Source of the DNA: Phyllobacterium myrsinacearum
Lineage (GTDB): Bacteria; Pseudomonadota; Alphaproteobacteria; Rhizobiales; Rhizobiaceae
Length of the DNA: 64,000 nt
Assembly (NCBI RefSeq): GCF_014138285.1
Contig: NZ_JACGXN010000004.1
Span: forward strand, 1 to 64,000
Direction of reading: 5' to 3'
In this document: positions 42,771 to 51,645 of the stretch, one piece after another
How positions within the stretch are numbered: the stretch's first letter is position 1
Layout: every line of letters begins with the position of its first letter
Made by a program: the position numbers and the translations under genes
Notes under the pieces: model-generated
Told to the model about the DNA's origin: nothing
The model's database searches: none
What the model saw: only the letters and a program-made list of their open reading frames with translations

Positions 42771-44896
42771 GCCCACCCAATCCGGTGCAGCGACCGGCGT
42801 AAAAGACTGCGTTTGTCGTGTCGTGTTGCGCGAATCTCGTCGATAACGTCTTCGACCTCGCAGGACAGTCCGGTTTCACCGGACAGGTAACGCGGATAGA
42901 GAATGAGGACTCCGGCGATCAGCTCATCGACCGAAAGCTTGCGGCGCGGGCGAAGTGGCGTGACGCCATCATGGGTCAACCCCCAGCCCGCATAGAATGG
43001 CAATCCGTAACACCAGACAGGACATCCCCGGATCAGGGCTTCAAAACCCAGCTGTGACGTTGCCACATGCACTTCGTCGCTGGCATCAAGGAGGCGATCG
43101 ACCGCCACATTGCCGACGATCAGGTCGGCGATTTCACCAAGAGCAGCAGTGTCGGACCGACCCTTGCGCTTCCCGGCAAGCAGGTCGGGATGTTCCTTGT
43201 AGACAAGGAAAGCACCCGGACGCCGCTTTCTTGCGATCCGCAGCAATTCAATATTGGAAATGCCGTTGGTCAGACCGAACCGCAACGAGGCGTCATCGGG
43301 GACCTGCCCGGCGACCGTGATGACGGGGCGGCCTGCAGCAAGTGCGCGGTAGTCGGGAGATATAGTGGACTGAAGATTGTACTTGGTAATGCCGTCCTCG
43401 GCGATTCGCTGGCGCAGGCGGGCGGCTCTCACCAGCAGCGCCTGGTCAAATTGTACGGTCCGCAGCAGTTTTTCCAGTCCGCTCTGGCGTGTCGCATCGT
43501 AATAGATGCCCTCCCGGTCAATACAGACCGAGGACGCCGGGGTGAGCTGGGAGCCGAGACCGGCGGACCGGATAAAGCCGTCTTCCATGCAAAGAACTGG
43601 AGCGGAGGAGGAATGCAGCGCATCTGGCGCGGGCGTACTTGCGTTCTGGCCCCAGCGCACGACGTAATCAGCTTGCGCCAGCTGCTTTTTGCTGGGTGTA
43701 TCTCCGCAGAAGGTGACGCTTGACCACGGGCCCTGAAGCAGATGGCGAACGGTTGATCGCTTGTGGCGCGAGAAACCGGCGCAGAGGTAATTTCCGCGTC
43801 CTTCCAGTGCATGGTGACGCCAAGCAACAAGCCGATCAATGGCCTTCTCGGCAATCACCGGGTGCTGTGTTACCGGATCCACATAAACCGGGTATTGCAG
43901 CAGCGTTGCCGCGACGAATGCGTCAAGACTGACTTTGCACGTACGACGCTTCAGAGCGGCAGTGGCGATCTCGCCCTCCGCCCAGTCCCGGGTCAGGCCC
44001 CATCCGGCATAAAAGGGAGCGCCAAACGTCGTCACCGGCACGGAGCGCAGTATTGCATCGAAACCAAACTGGCTCGAGACCGTCCAGACTTCGTCGACAA
44101 CGTCCAGCAGTGCGTGCGGTGAAATACTTTCATTGATGAAGTGAACGTTCGGCTGCCGGGCAAGATCACTGAGATAACCTTTGGCATAGCCTGCAACGAT
44201 ATCCGGATGGCTTTTGACTAGGATCATCGCCCCCGGCACAGCGCGTGCTTCATTCCACATGCGCAGGAACGCGTGTTCATCAGCCCCGGCGCCCGGTACA
44301 GAGTAATCGCCGGCGACCTGGTCAATGAGGAGGATCCGCCTGCCATGGCATGCGGGGAGGGAAATACGATAATCCAACAGGTGATTGTATTTGGTAAGCC
44401 GGTGCCCGACGATCAGCGCATGCACATTGCGGGCGCGCTCGAGATCCGGCTTTTCTGCACCGCGCTGCAGTAACTCTTCCAGTCGTGAAGGCGTGGCCGC
44501 ATTGAAATAGACACCAAGATCGTCCGCAACCATCGAAACGGGCGGTGCGCCTGCCTTACCAAGGCCGACCGACCTGAGAAAGCCGTCTTCCAGAGACCAG
44601 TAGGGAAGTCCACGGATTGAAGCGAGGCGCTGAGCCATGCGGGCGAGTGGCTTTATGCCCCAACCAACGATCCCATCGGCACGATTCCAGGTCAGCTCGG
44701 CCGATTTGATGGCGGCTGCATCAAGGGCTGGCCCTATGAGAGGAAAACGTAGCCGTGTTGGCAGGAAAGCCAGGAGTTCTGACCCTTGTGGCGGCAACCA
44801 GCTGGTTTTTTTGACCTTCTCGATGACAATATCAGCGGAGCTTGCCTGAACTGTCTCGGGAAGGGTGAGTGTTCTCGCAAAATTCATGGCGATCAA
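42767..44896 (-). CDS. kpsC: Capsule polysaccharide Kdo transferase KpsC
   Basis: This 709-residue protein has two homologous halves. Each carries W-S-L-E-D-G-F-L-R-S or C-M-E-D-G-F-I-R-S followed by a G-L-G-style motif, and later V-Y-K-E-H-P-D / V-K-S-H-P-D and the tail motif V-T-T-F-G-A-P-F-Y-A-G-W-G-L-T / G-L-P-F-Y-A-G-W-G-L-T. This is the dual-module KpsC, which alternately adds beta-Kdo residues to build the poly-Kdo linker on a lipid anchor for ABC-exported capsules. The length is normal. It overlaps kpsS and the following glycosyltransferase by 4 bases each. Confidence 0.93.
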   Translation of the reverse strand: MIAMNFARTLTLPETVQASSADIVIEKVKKTSWLPPQGSELLAFLPTRLRFPLIGPALDAAAIKSAELTWNRADGIVGWGIKPLARMAQRLASIRGLPYWSLEDGFLRSVGLGKAGAPPVSMVADDLGVYFNAATPSRLEELLQRGAEKPDLERARNVHALIVGHRLTKYNHLLDYRISLPACHGRRILLIDQVAGDYSVPGAGADEHAFLRMWNEARAVPGAMILVKSHPDIVAGYAKGYLSDLARQPNVHFINESISPHALLDVVDEVWTVSSQFGFDAILRSVPVTTFGAPFYAGWGLTRDWAEGEIATAALKRRTCKVSLDAFVAATLLQYPVYVDPVTQHPVIAEKAIDRLVAWRHHALEGRGNYLCAGFSRHKRSTVRHLLQGPWSSVTFCGDTPSKKQLAQADYVVRWGQNASTPAPDALHSSSAPVLCMEDGFIRSAGLGSQLTPASSVCIDREGIYYDATRQSGLEKLLRTVQFDQALLVRAARLRQRIAEDGITKYNLQSTISPDYRALAAGRPVITVAGQVPDDASLRFGLTNGISNIELLRIARKRRPGAFLVYKEHPDLLAGKRKGRSDTAALGEIADLIVGNVAVDRLLDASDEVHVATSQLGFEALIRGCPVWCYGLPFYAGWGLTHDGVTPLRPRRKLSVDELIAGVLILYPRYLSGETGLSCEVEDVIDEIRATRHDKRSLLRRSLHRIGWA

Positions 44897-46317
44897 TTCG
44901 GAAGATCGGGAGACAGTGAGGGGAAGATATCCTGCTGCTGCGCGGCCCCATTTTTCTCCGTTGGGACCTCGACAGGATGCTCGGACAATGCTGAGGGGAC
45001 GCCGACAGAGATGACCTTCAGATCACCCTGGATACGTTGAACAACGCGCTTGGTCGTGGCGTCGATCAGATTGCGTAAATAGAAGCTGCCATTGACCAGG
45101 CTTTCCTCGTGCATTCGCTTGTTGAATGCTTTGACTGCATCGCGCTTGGGTGGAGCCGGCGAGAGCCAGAAACCGTCAATTCCCGACGTGCCATCCAAAT
45201 CATCGCCATATCTGGTCCAGACGAGGTCGCGTTTGTTATAGATGGCTTCACCGAGAGAAAGTACAGGCTTGCCGTGGTTCAGCGCGAGCAGCCCCGACGT
45301 GCTGTTAACGGTTACAAGCCCGAGGGAGTGGCGTATCAGCAAACCGATAGAGCCATCGTCGACGATATGCACCCGGTCATCACAGCCGGCAATACGGGCA
45401 AGTTCCATTGCGAACGGACGATAGCTTTTATGTCCCCGATCCATTGGATGTACCTTGATCACCAGATGATGCTCCGGCGACGCAAATCTCCTGAAGGAGC
45501 GTATGCTTTCGGTGATGAGCTTTTCCATTGTCCAGCCGCGACCATGCCGCAACAATTGCTGGTCGTCATGAACCTGCAGCGCCACCACAAAATACTGGTT
45601 TTCGAGGTTCTCGATGAGATTCAGCATCATCTCGTTGTTTGCCGGATAATGACGAATCTTGCGGTAGAAATTTCGTGTCCAGAGAATGGACTCCGACAGG
45701 ATTCCACGGCTTCGATGATGCACATTGCCACGAAAGAAGACCGCGCCTGCAGTTTTGGCGAGATAGTAGCGGATGGCGAAGAAAGTCATGGCCCGAAACA
45801 GGTTCCCCCTGACGGGCTCCACAGCGTCCGCTGCAGGACTTTCATGGCGCGCCGGCCGGGGCCTGCGCAGCGGCGACAAGGCATTGTTGCCATCCCATTC
45901 ACAGGTAATGAAGTTGGGACGCACATATCCTTCTTCAAAGGACGAGACAGGCACGCCAGCGCGCAGGGCAACCATGATCGCCTGACGATGATAGGGACGG
46001 CTGTCCCCGAAAAGCACGATGGCCTCTGGCCGTCTGCTGCGTATGAACGCATCGAGCCAATCGGACCAGGCATCCATTGAGCCGCAGAAGTTGAGCGTGC
46101 CGGGGCCATGGGAGAACAGCCAATCGCCACCGTTGAAATTAATCTTGAGGACATCGAAGCCGCTAGCTTCAAATGTATTGGCGAGTGTGCGGAAAAATGG
46201 ACCGACAGGCCCCTGCAATAAAAGAATCAATGGCTTTTGAGAAGTAGTGCAGCGGATTCCGCGTCCGCGGATCGGAAAAGGAACGATTATACCAGATTGC
46301 CCGGATTTCTCCCCCAC
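44893..46317 (-). CDS. kpsS: Capsule polysaccharide Kdo transferase KpsS
   Basis: This 474-residue protein resembles KpsS, which adds the first Kdo to the phosphatidylglycerol anchor at the cytoplasmic face. Characteristic strings are L-L-L-Q-G-P-V-G-P-F-F, I-N-F-N-G-G-D-W, F-G-D-S-R-P-Y-H-R and F-E-E-G-Y-V-R-P-N, then V-I-K-V-H-P-M-D-R-G and V-N-S-T-S-G-L. The only available start in frame is a GTG at 46317 with a poor ribosome binding site. At 474 residues it is somewhat longer than E. coli KpsS. It is the first gene of a four-gene minus-strand unit. Confidence 0.9.
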   Translation of the reverse strand: MGEKSGQSGIIVPFPIRGRGIRCTTSQKPLILLLQGPVGPFFRTLANTFEASGFDVLKINFNGGDWLFSHGPGTLNFCGSMDAWSDWLDAFIRSRRPEAIVLFGDSRPYHRQAIMVALRAGVPVSSFEEGYVRPNFITCEWDGNNALSPLRRPRPARHESPAADAVEPVRGNLFRAMTFFAIRYYLAKTAGAVFFRGNVHHRSRGILSESILWTRNFYRKIRHYPANNEMMLNLIENLENQYFVVALQVHDDQQLLRHGRGWTMEKLITESIRSFRRFASPEHHLVIKVHPMDRGHKSYRPFAMELARIAGCDDRVHIVDDGSIGLLIRHSLGLVTVNSTSGLLALNHGKPVLSLGEAIYNKRDLVWTRYGDDLDGTSGIDGFWLSPAPPKRDAVKAFNKRMHEESLVNGSFYLRNLIDATTKRVVQRIQGDLKVISVGVPSALSEHPVEVPTEKNGAAQQQDIFPSLSPDLPN

Positions 46318-46682
46318 AGGTCGTCAAGCCCCTTCGCAATCGGTCCCGGTCTGACGATACGCCGCTGGAACCCAAAACAAACGCAATTTCAGATAGTTAT
46401 TTCACCACGCTTTTTATGGCGCTATACTAATTCCGCCAGAACAAGTATAATTACGACAATAAGATATGTATTTATGTTTTCATGGTTGCTAACGTACATT
46501 TGTATTGTAATAACTTTAATTATATCAATAGTTCCAGTTGGTTATAATTGCGGAATTTTTAGTTTCACTATATCTTATGCCGTAGTAGACGGCTCTGGTG
46601 CTCTTGTGGAGATCAATATGAGGTTGGTATTGCCGAGCAAACATTACAGACTCTGCCTTTCGACCTATGCGCGTGTGATTGC
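46318..46682. other. 365-base AT-rich divergent gap between kpsS and kpsE, with a possible 70-codon ORF
   Basis: The gap is distinctly AT-rich, especially 46380-46610, and must hold the promoters for kpsS and kpsE. On the plus strand a frame opens at ATG 46474 and stops at 46686, overlapping the kpsE start as ATGA. Its 70-residue product would begin with a hydrophobic helix (M-F-S-W-L-L-T-Y-I-C-I-V-I-T-L-I-I-S). There is no ribosome binding site for it and I recognise no family. No clear palindromic operator was found. Confidence 0.4.
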
Positions 46683-47885
46683 ATGACGCGACTCAGTCCC
46701 AACGACGAATTCCTCGATTACATGACCCTGGTCGATCTCGGGCAGTCGGAGGTTGGTGAGGCACGCAAAGGCAAGCAGTTGGGTCGGCTGCTAGCGCTGG
46801 CGCGCAGACATGCGCTGCTTATCCTGATGGTCATTCTCCCGACCACATTCGCCAGCGTCTATTATGGTGTTATCGCTTCACCCCAATACGCGTCAGAAAC
46901 GCGCTTTGTTGTCAGAAGTCCAAACAGAAACGCAGCTGGTATGCTCAGTGGATTTTTGCAAAGCACGGGTTTCGTCCGCGCACAGGACGACAGCTATGTG
47001 ATCATGGAATATATTGAGTCACGCGCAGCGCTCACCACACTGGAAGAAACAAGCGATTTGAGAGCAATGCTCTCGCGACCCGAGGCAGATTTCCTCACCC
47101 GGTTTCCACGCCCCTGGGGCGGCACGACTGAAGAAGCACTTTACAAGCACTATCTCAAGATCATGACGATTGATACGGACTCGAGCGGAGGCGTGACAAC
47201 CCTTCAAGTTCGCGCGTCACGGCCTGATGATGCGCAGAAGCTGACGGAAGCACTGCTCGTTGGCGCCGAGACACTTATTAACCAGCTTAATGAGCGGGCA
47301 CGGCAGGATGCCATTCGGTATGCAAAGCTTGAGGTTGCGGACAGTGAAGGCCGGATGGCAGCGGTGCAGAAGTCGTTGACAGATTTCCGCAACAAAGTGG
47401 CGATGGTTGACCCCAGCAAGCAGTCTGCAGTGATGCTCGACATGATTGCCAGGCTGTCTGACGATGTGGCCAAGAACAAGGCTCAGTATACGGCTCTTAT
47501 CCAGCAGGCTCCGCAAAGTCCGCAGATACAGTCATTGCGCAGCAATATTGACGCCATGGAAACTCAGATCAGCACGGAACGCGCCCGGATTGTTGGCGGT
47601 GATGCTTCCATGGCTCCCCTCATCGCCCAGTATGAGCAATTGCTCCTGCAGCGTGAACTCGGCATGCGGATGTTGGAATCGTCAGCGACATCGCTTGAGA
47701 ATGCGAAGATCGATGCGCAGAGGCAGCAACTTTACCTTGAACGCATCGTCAATCCCAACCGCCCGGACTATGCGCTCTATCCAAAGCGCCTCTATTCGGT
47801 TCTGCTGCTCTTTGCCCTGTGCTTTTCAGCGTTCTGGATTGTTCGCTTCCTTCTCAACCAGATTTACGATCACGCTGAATCATGA
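46683..47885 (+). CDS. kpsE: Capsule export inner-membrane protein KpsE
   Basis: This 400-residue polysaccharide co-polymerase-type protein links the KpsMT transporter to the outer-membrane channel. It has a cytoplasmic N-terminus of about 38 residues and a first helix (L-L-I-L-M-V-I-L-P-T-T-F-A-S-V-Y-Y). A large periplasmic region with long heptad-rich coiled coils lies around residues 200-350, and a second helix near the C-terminus. The motif V-V-R-S-P-N-R after the first helix is typical. There is no ribosome binding site before ATG 46683, which overlaps the stop of a small upstream ORF; an internal ATG at 46722 is an alternative. The stop overlaps kpsT as ATGA. Confidence 0.9.
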   Translation: MTRLSPNDEFLDYMTLVDLGQSEVGEARKGKQLGRLLALARRHALLILMVILPTTFASVYYGVIASPQYASETRFVVRSPNRNAAGMLSGFLQSTGFVRAQDDSYVIMEYIESRAALTTLEETSDLRAMLSRPEADFLTRFPRPWGGTTEEALYKHYLKIMTIDTDSSGGVTTLQVRASRPDDAQKLTEALLVGAETLINQLNERARQDAIRYAKLEVADSEGRMAAVQKSLTDFRNKVAMVDPSKQSAVMLDMIARLSDDVAKNKAQYTALIQQAPQSPQIQSLRSNIDAMETQISTERARIVGGDASMAPLIAQYEQLLLQRELGMRMLESSATSLENAKIDAQRQQLYLERIVNPNRPDYALYPKRLYSVLLLFALCFSAFWIVRFLLNQIYDHAES

Positions 47886-48628
47886 CCAATCCAGACACCA
47901 TTGTTTTCAAGGGTTCTGACGGGTCGCCGGTGCAGTTGACGACCAACACCGTGTCACCCAACGGCTTGTCGCAGACCGGCGTTGTGGGTGCTTATAATCT
48001 GGTCAAGGAATATCCGATCCATGGAGGTACCCGACGGGTTCTGGATAATATCAATTTTGAAGTGCGTCCGGGGGAAAAGATCGCCATACTTGGTCATAAC
48101 GGTGCGGGTAAATCCACACTTGTGAGATTGATTGCCGGCATTGAAACACCGACATCCGGTCGCGTGGCACGATCCATGTCCCTGTCGTGGCCTATCGCAT
48201 TGAGTGGTGGCTTTGGTGGCTCGATGACCGGTTTCGATTGCATGCGGTTTCTGGCGCGCATTTATCACAAGCCGTTCGATGAAATCCGTGATTGCGTCGA
48301 GACGTTCAGCGATCTGGGCAAATACCTCCAGATGCCTATCAAAACCTATTCCTCCGGCATGCGTGCGCGTCTATCCTTCGGCCTGTCGCTTGCGATCGAT
48401 TTTGACTGTTATCTGATCGATGAGGTAATCGCCGTTGGCGACCAGCGCTTTCAACGCCGGTCGTTCGAGGAATTGTTTGTGAAGCGTAAAAACCGGGCGA
48501 TGATTATCGTCGGCCACAGCCTCGATATTATCGCCGATCAGTGCAAATCAGCTCTCGTCCTCAAAAATGGCCGTGGCCGCGTTTTTGACGATGTTAAATT
48601 TGCCTTTGATATTTACGCGTCTTTGTAA
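47882..48628 (+). CDS. kpsT: Capsule ABC exporter ATP-binding protein KpsT
   Basis: This 248-residue ATPase powers capsule export with KpsM. Walker A is G-H-N-G-A-G-K-S-T near residue 77, the signature region Y-S-S-G-M-R-A-R-L-S-F-G and Walker B C-Y-L-I-D-E-V-I-A-V-G-D. The last is the polysaccharide-exporter version with I-D-E-V instead of D-E-P. An N-terminal extension of about 35 residues precedes the usual beginning N-L-V-K-E-Y-P, making it longer than E. coli KpsT (about 219). The ATGA overlap with kpsE supports this start. Confidence 0.94.
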   Translation: MTNPDTIVFKGSDGSPVQLTTNTVSPNGLSQTGVVGAYNLVKEYPIHGGTRRVLDNINFEVRPGEKIAILGHNGAGKSTLVRLIAGIETPTSGRVARSMSLSWPIALSGGFGGSMTGFDCMRFLARIYHKPFDEIRDCVETFSDLGKYLQMPIKTYSSGMRARLSFGLSLAIDFDCYLIDEVIAVGDQRFQRRSFEELFVKRKNRAMIIVGHSLDIIADQCKSALVLKNGRGRVFDDVKFAFDIYASL

Positions 48629-48647
48629 GCCGCACGACAATCGGAAT

Positions 48648-49406
48648 TCAGTCACGCCGGGCTATGAAGTAGTAGGCGTGAATACCTGTCGTTGACCGAT
48701 CATGAAGAAGGTGGACATTGGTCATCTGGTTCTTGTGAAACAGGGCCAGAACCGTGTTCGCATCATAGTCATACATCTGAATATCGGGGTGGCCGTAATT
48801 GTCCCTGTCGATAAACACAGTTTCGTTCTTGTAGTAGTCGTTCCGGAAATACATGACGCGATCATTATAGTATTCGGCGCGATTTGCCGTCTTGAAAAGC
48901 GGGACGTGCAATGACGCGATGCCGCCGCTCTTCACGCATTGCAAGAGATCATTGATGATGAAATAGCCGCGGCGAGGTTCGATATGCTGCAACACGATGT
49001 AGCTGTTCAGCCAATCAACTTTTACACCTTCCTTGACGAGAAGTTCCGGGGTTTCGACGCATCGAACGTTTTTCAACCCGTGATTGGCAACATTTTGAAG
49101 GCTGATGGAACGCATCGTTTCCGAGATATCGATGCCGATAGCAGTTTTAGCGCGCTCGGCCAGAGGTATCAGCAGTCTCCCGACACCACAGCCAAAATCG
49201 ATGACAGACTCCACGGGTGTCGAAAAGTCAGGAAAGAGACCTTTGATTACCGTGGTAAGATTGGCAATATCAGCGCGGCCTGTCGCAAAAAAGGTATCCA
49301 GATGCTTCTTTGTAAGTTTTTTTGACTTGAATTCGTCCTCGGTCAGAACTGCCCAATAGGCATTGTCTTGCGCCAGTTTTTCCCAGTCTTCATTCGTATC
49401 GCGCAT
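48648..49406 (-). CDS. Class I SAM-dependent methyltransferase
   Basis: This 252-residue protein has a Rossmann methyltransferase core: V-I-D-F-G-C-G-V-G-R-L at about residue 55, then I-G-I-D-I-S and Y-I-V-L-Q-H-I-E-P as motifs I, II and IV. In this setting it may methylate a capsule sugar or the end of the chain, but the target is unknown. The ATG at 49406 has GGAGGATAC upstream. It follows kpsM on the minus strand by 56 bases and converges on kpsT with a 19-base gap. Confidence 0.82.
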   Translation of the reverse strand: MRDTNEDWEKLAQDNAYWAVLTEDEFKSKKLTKKHLDTFFATGRADIANLTTVIKGLFPDFSTPVESVIDFGCGVGRLLIPLAERAKTAIGIDISETMRSISLQNVANHGLKNVRCVETPELLVKEGVKVDWLNSYIVLQHIEPRRGYFIINDLLQCVKSGGIASLHVPLFKTANRAEYYNDRVMYFRNDYYKNETVFIDRDNYGHPDIQMYDYDANTVLALFHKNQMTNVHLLHDRSTTGIHAYYFIARRD

Positions 49407-49462
49407 AAGTATCCTCCATCGGCAGTAATTGGATTGGTTCACTAAGGACCAAGCTCTTCGGC

Positions 49463-50272
49463 TTACTCGAATTTGATGTGTTTTTTGACATGTTCAACAA
49501 GATAGAGACCGACCGCTGTGGTGAGCAGGCAACAGGTGAAAAGGTAGGAGATGTCGTAAAAGGGCTTGACCGCATTCCCGAATGTTCCTGCGCGGAACAT
49601 TTCGTAACAATGGACAGTTGGTACATAAAGCGCGAGCTTTTGTGCATCATGCGGCAGCCAGGCCACCATGAAGAACATGCCTGAGATGGGCAACATCAAG
49701 TATTGCAAGGGCGCCACGAACTTTTCGACAACTTCAAATATTTCCGAGAGGGCTGCCAGAATGAGGCCCACTCCAAACGAGAACCAGGCCATGAATAGCC
49801 AGCCGGCCAGAATGAGACCAATGTCTTTAAACGGTTCAATGAATCCCGCCAGGGATGCACCGGTATAAACCACAACCAAAGCAAAGGTGGTGCCACCGAT
49901 TTCGAGCAGGGCCCGTGCGATCAATGCGTCCGCGAGACCAATCTGCCTGTGATACATCAGGGGTATGTTATGGCGCAAACAGGATACCATATGGGATGAA
50001 ACGTGGCGCCATAAAGTCAGTGGCATATACCCGCTGAGTACGAAGCCGATCACAGTCAACCCATGGGCCTCGTGCTTCAAAAGCGTCCACATCAGCATGA
50101 CGCCACACGTCAGAATCATTGGCTCCAGAATCAACCAGAGGAAGCCGATATTCTCGCGTCCATACCGGGTTATCATCTCGCGCATGACCAGCGCGCCTAA
50201 AACACGCGCCTGCACTCGCAGTCCAGTTAAAAAAAGTGAATCCTTATTGGATTTCGACGAAACAGTTTCCAT
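49463..50272 (-). CDS. kpsM: Capsule ABC exporter permease KpsM
   Basis: This 269-residue ABC2-type membrane protein forms the exporter with KpsT. The N-terminal amphipathic region contains R-E-M-I-T-R-Y-G-R-E-N-I-G-F-L-W, a strong family signature. About six hydrophobic segments follow, with the S-G-x-F-F late segment (L-P-I-S-G-M-F-F-M-V-A-W-L-P) as in KpsM and Wzm. It lies on the opposite strand from kpsE-kpsT, although the proteins work together. Confidence 0.93.
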   Translation of the reverse strand: METVSSKSNKDSLFLTGLRVQARVLGALVMREMITRYGRENIGFLWLILEPMILTCGVMLMWTLLKHEAHGLTVIGFVLSGYMPLTLWRHVSSHMVSCLRHNIPLMYHRQIGLADALIARALLEIGGTTFALVVVYTGASLAGFIEPFKDIGLILAGWLFMAWFSFGVGLILAALSEIFEVVEKFVAPLQYLMLPISGMFFMVAWLPHDAQKLALYVPTVHCYEMFRAGTFGNAVKPFYDISYLFTCCLLTTAVGLYLVEHVKKHIKFE

Positions 50273-50548
50273 TCAATGTCTTCTTCAAATTATAGCCACT
50301 GAGCGACAAAATGAACAATATACGTTCTTTTGATCAACGCAAGGATGATCTAAGTACTTCACAAGTCATATATTTCTGAACTATACTAATTTTGCTTTTC
50401 ATTGAATGGGAATGATACATTAACTGCTTCCGTATCAATGCCGTGAAGGATTAATATCATAAATAGTCTGGCACCCAATTCTTTCATTCCGACTGCAAGG
50501 AAGACAAAGCGAGGAATAATATCGAAGCTTTGGCGAATCCGCTTTGCA
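50273..50548. other. 276-base AT-rich divergent gap between kpsM and the second KpsE-like gene
   Basis: The gap is AT-rich and should contain the promoters of both neighbours. The plus-strand frame of the KpsE-like gene is already open from 50447, directly after a GAAGGA ribosome-binding-like site at 50445-50450, but offers no ATG, GTG or TTG before 50549. I see no strong palindrome or terminator. Confidence 0.5.
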
Positions 50549-51610
50549 TTGATCGTGATCGTCATCCCGGTTCTGTCGGTTTGTATTTATTATATCTTTA
50601 TCGCGGCACCGATCTATGTTTCGCAGTCGTCGTTTGTTGTACGCGTTTCTGCGCCGCCATCATCGTCGAGTTTCGGCAATCTATTGCAGAACAGCGGTAT
50701 TACCCGCTCGCAGGATGATACGTTTTCAGCACAGGAATACATCAGGTCGCGCGATGCCTTGCAGCGGATGATCGATGATTTGCCCGTACGCAGCTATTTC
50801 GACCGGCCCGAAGCGGATGTATTCGCGCGTTTTCCGGCCCCTTGGCAAACGGGTCTGTTCGAGGAGCTGTTTCAATATTATTCACAACGGGTGCAGGTTA
50901 TTCACAACGATACGACGGGCATAACGGTTCTGAAGACCTCGGCCTTTCGTCCCGACGACGCCTACACCATGAACCAGAAGCTGCTTGAACTTGGTAGCGA
51001 GCGACTTTCCAAAATGAATGAGCGGGCGAGGAGCGATGCAATTCGCTTCGCCACTGCTGAAGTCGAGAATGCCGAACAACGGATGATCGATGCGCAAAAG
51101 GGGATTACACTATTCCGCAACAAGGAACTGATGATCGATCCCGGACAGAACTCGGTATCCCTTGTCGAACTGATGAGCCGGCTGAGTGCCGAGTTGGCCG
51201 CGTCTCGCGCAACTCTCGCCGAGACCAGGGAGACGGCGCCTGATTCGAGTTCCATTCCGTTTATCAACAGCCGGATCAGTGCACTTGAAGAGCAATTGAA
51301 ACTCGAGCAGGAGAAAGTGGCCGGAACTGACGGCTCCATCGCCCCGAGGATTGCCGATTATGAAGCGCTGATGCTGCAGCGGGAGTTTTCCAACAAAGCG
51401 CTGCTCTCGGCGCTCGACTCCCTCAAGACCGCAAGAGCGGATGCCAGACGGCAACAGCTCTATCTCGAGGTGGTGGTTCCAAGCAATCGTCCTGACAAGG
51501 CAGAATTGCCAACGGAATTGAGGAATATCACCATTGTTCTGCTTGTTACATCCATCGGCTATTTGCTCGCCTGGCTGCTTCTCACGGCAATCCGGGACCA
51601 CAGCAATTAG
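50549..51610 (+). CDS. Second KpsE-like capsule export protein, start codon uncertain
   Basis: The protein (353 residues from TTG 50549) resembles the KpsE at 46683. It has a first transmembrane helix, V-V-R-V-S, S-Q-D-D-T-F-S-A-Q-E-Y-I-R-S-R and R-S-Y-F-D-R-P-E-A-D after it. A long periplasmic coiled coil and the C-terminal helix (I-T-I-V-L-L-V-T-S-I-G-Y-L-L-A-W-L-L-L) follow. A start at TTG 50549 begins inside the first helix. The frame is open back to 50447 and would add about 34 residues, including the expected basic cytoplasmic tail (T-A-R-K-T-K-R-G), but only ATT, ATC or ATA codons follow the GAAGGA site. Non-AUG initiation, or loss of the start, is possible. Confidence 0.75.
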   Translation: MIVIVIPVLSVCIYYIFIAAPIYVSQSSFVVRVSAPPSSSSFGNLLQNSGITRSQDDTFSAQEYIRSRDALQRMIDDLPVRSYFDRPEADVFARFPAPWQTGLFEELFQYYSQRVQVIHNDTTGITVLKTSAFRPDDAYTMNQKLLELGSERLSKMNERARSDAIRFATAEVENAEQRMIDAQKGITLFRNKELMIDPGQNSVSLVELMSRLSAELAASRATLAETRETAPDSSSIPFINSRISALEEQLKLEQEKVAGTDGSIAPRIADYEALMLQREFSNKALLSALDSLKTARADARRQQLYLEVVVPSNRPDKAELPTELRNITIVLLVTSIGYLLAWLLLTAIRDHSN

Positions 51611-51645
51611 GGCGTGGCTGTTTTGAATGGCAGTCAGATGAATAT

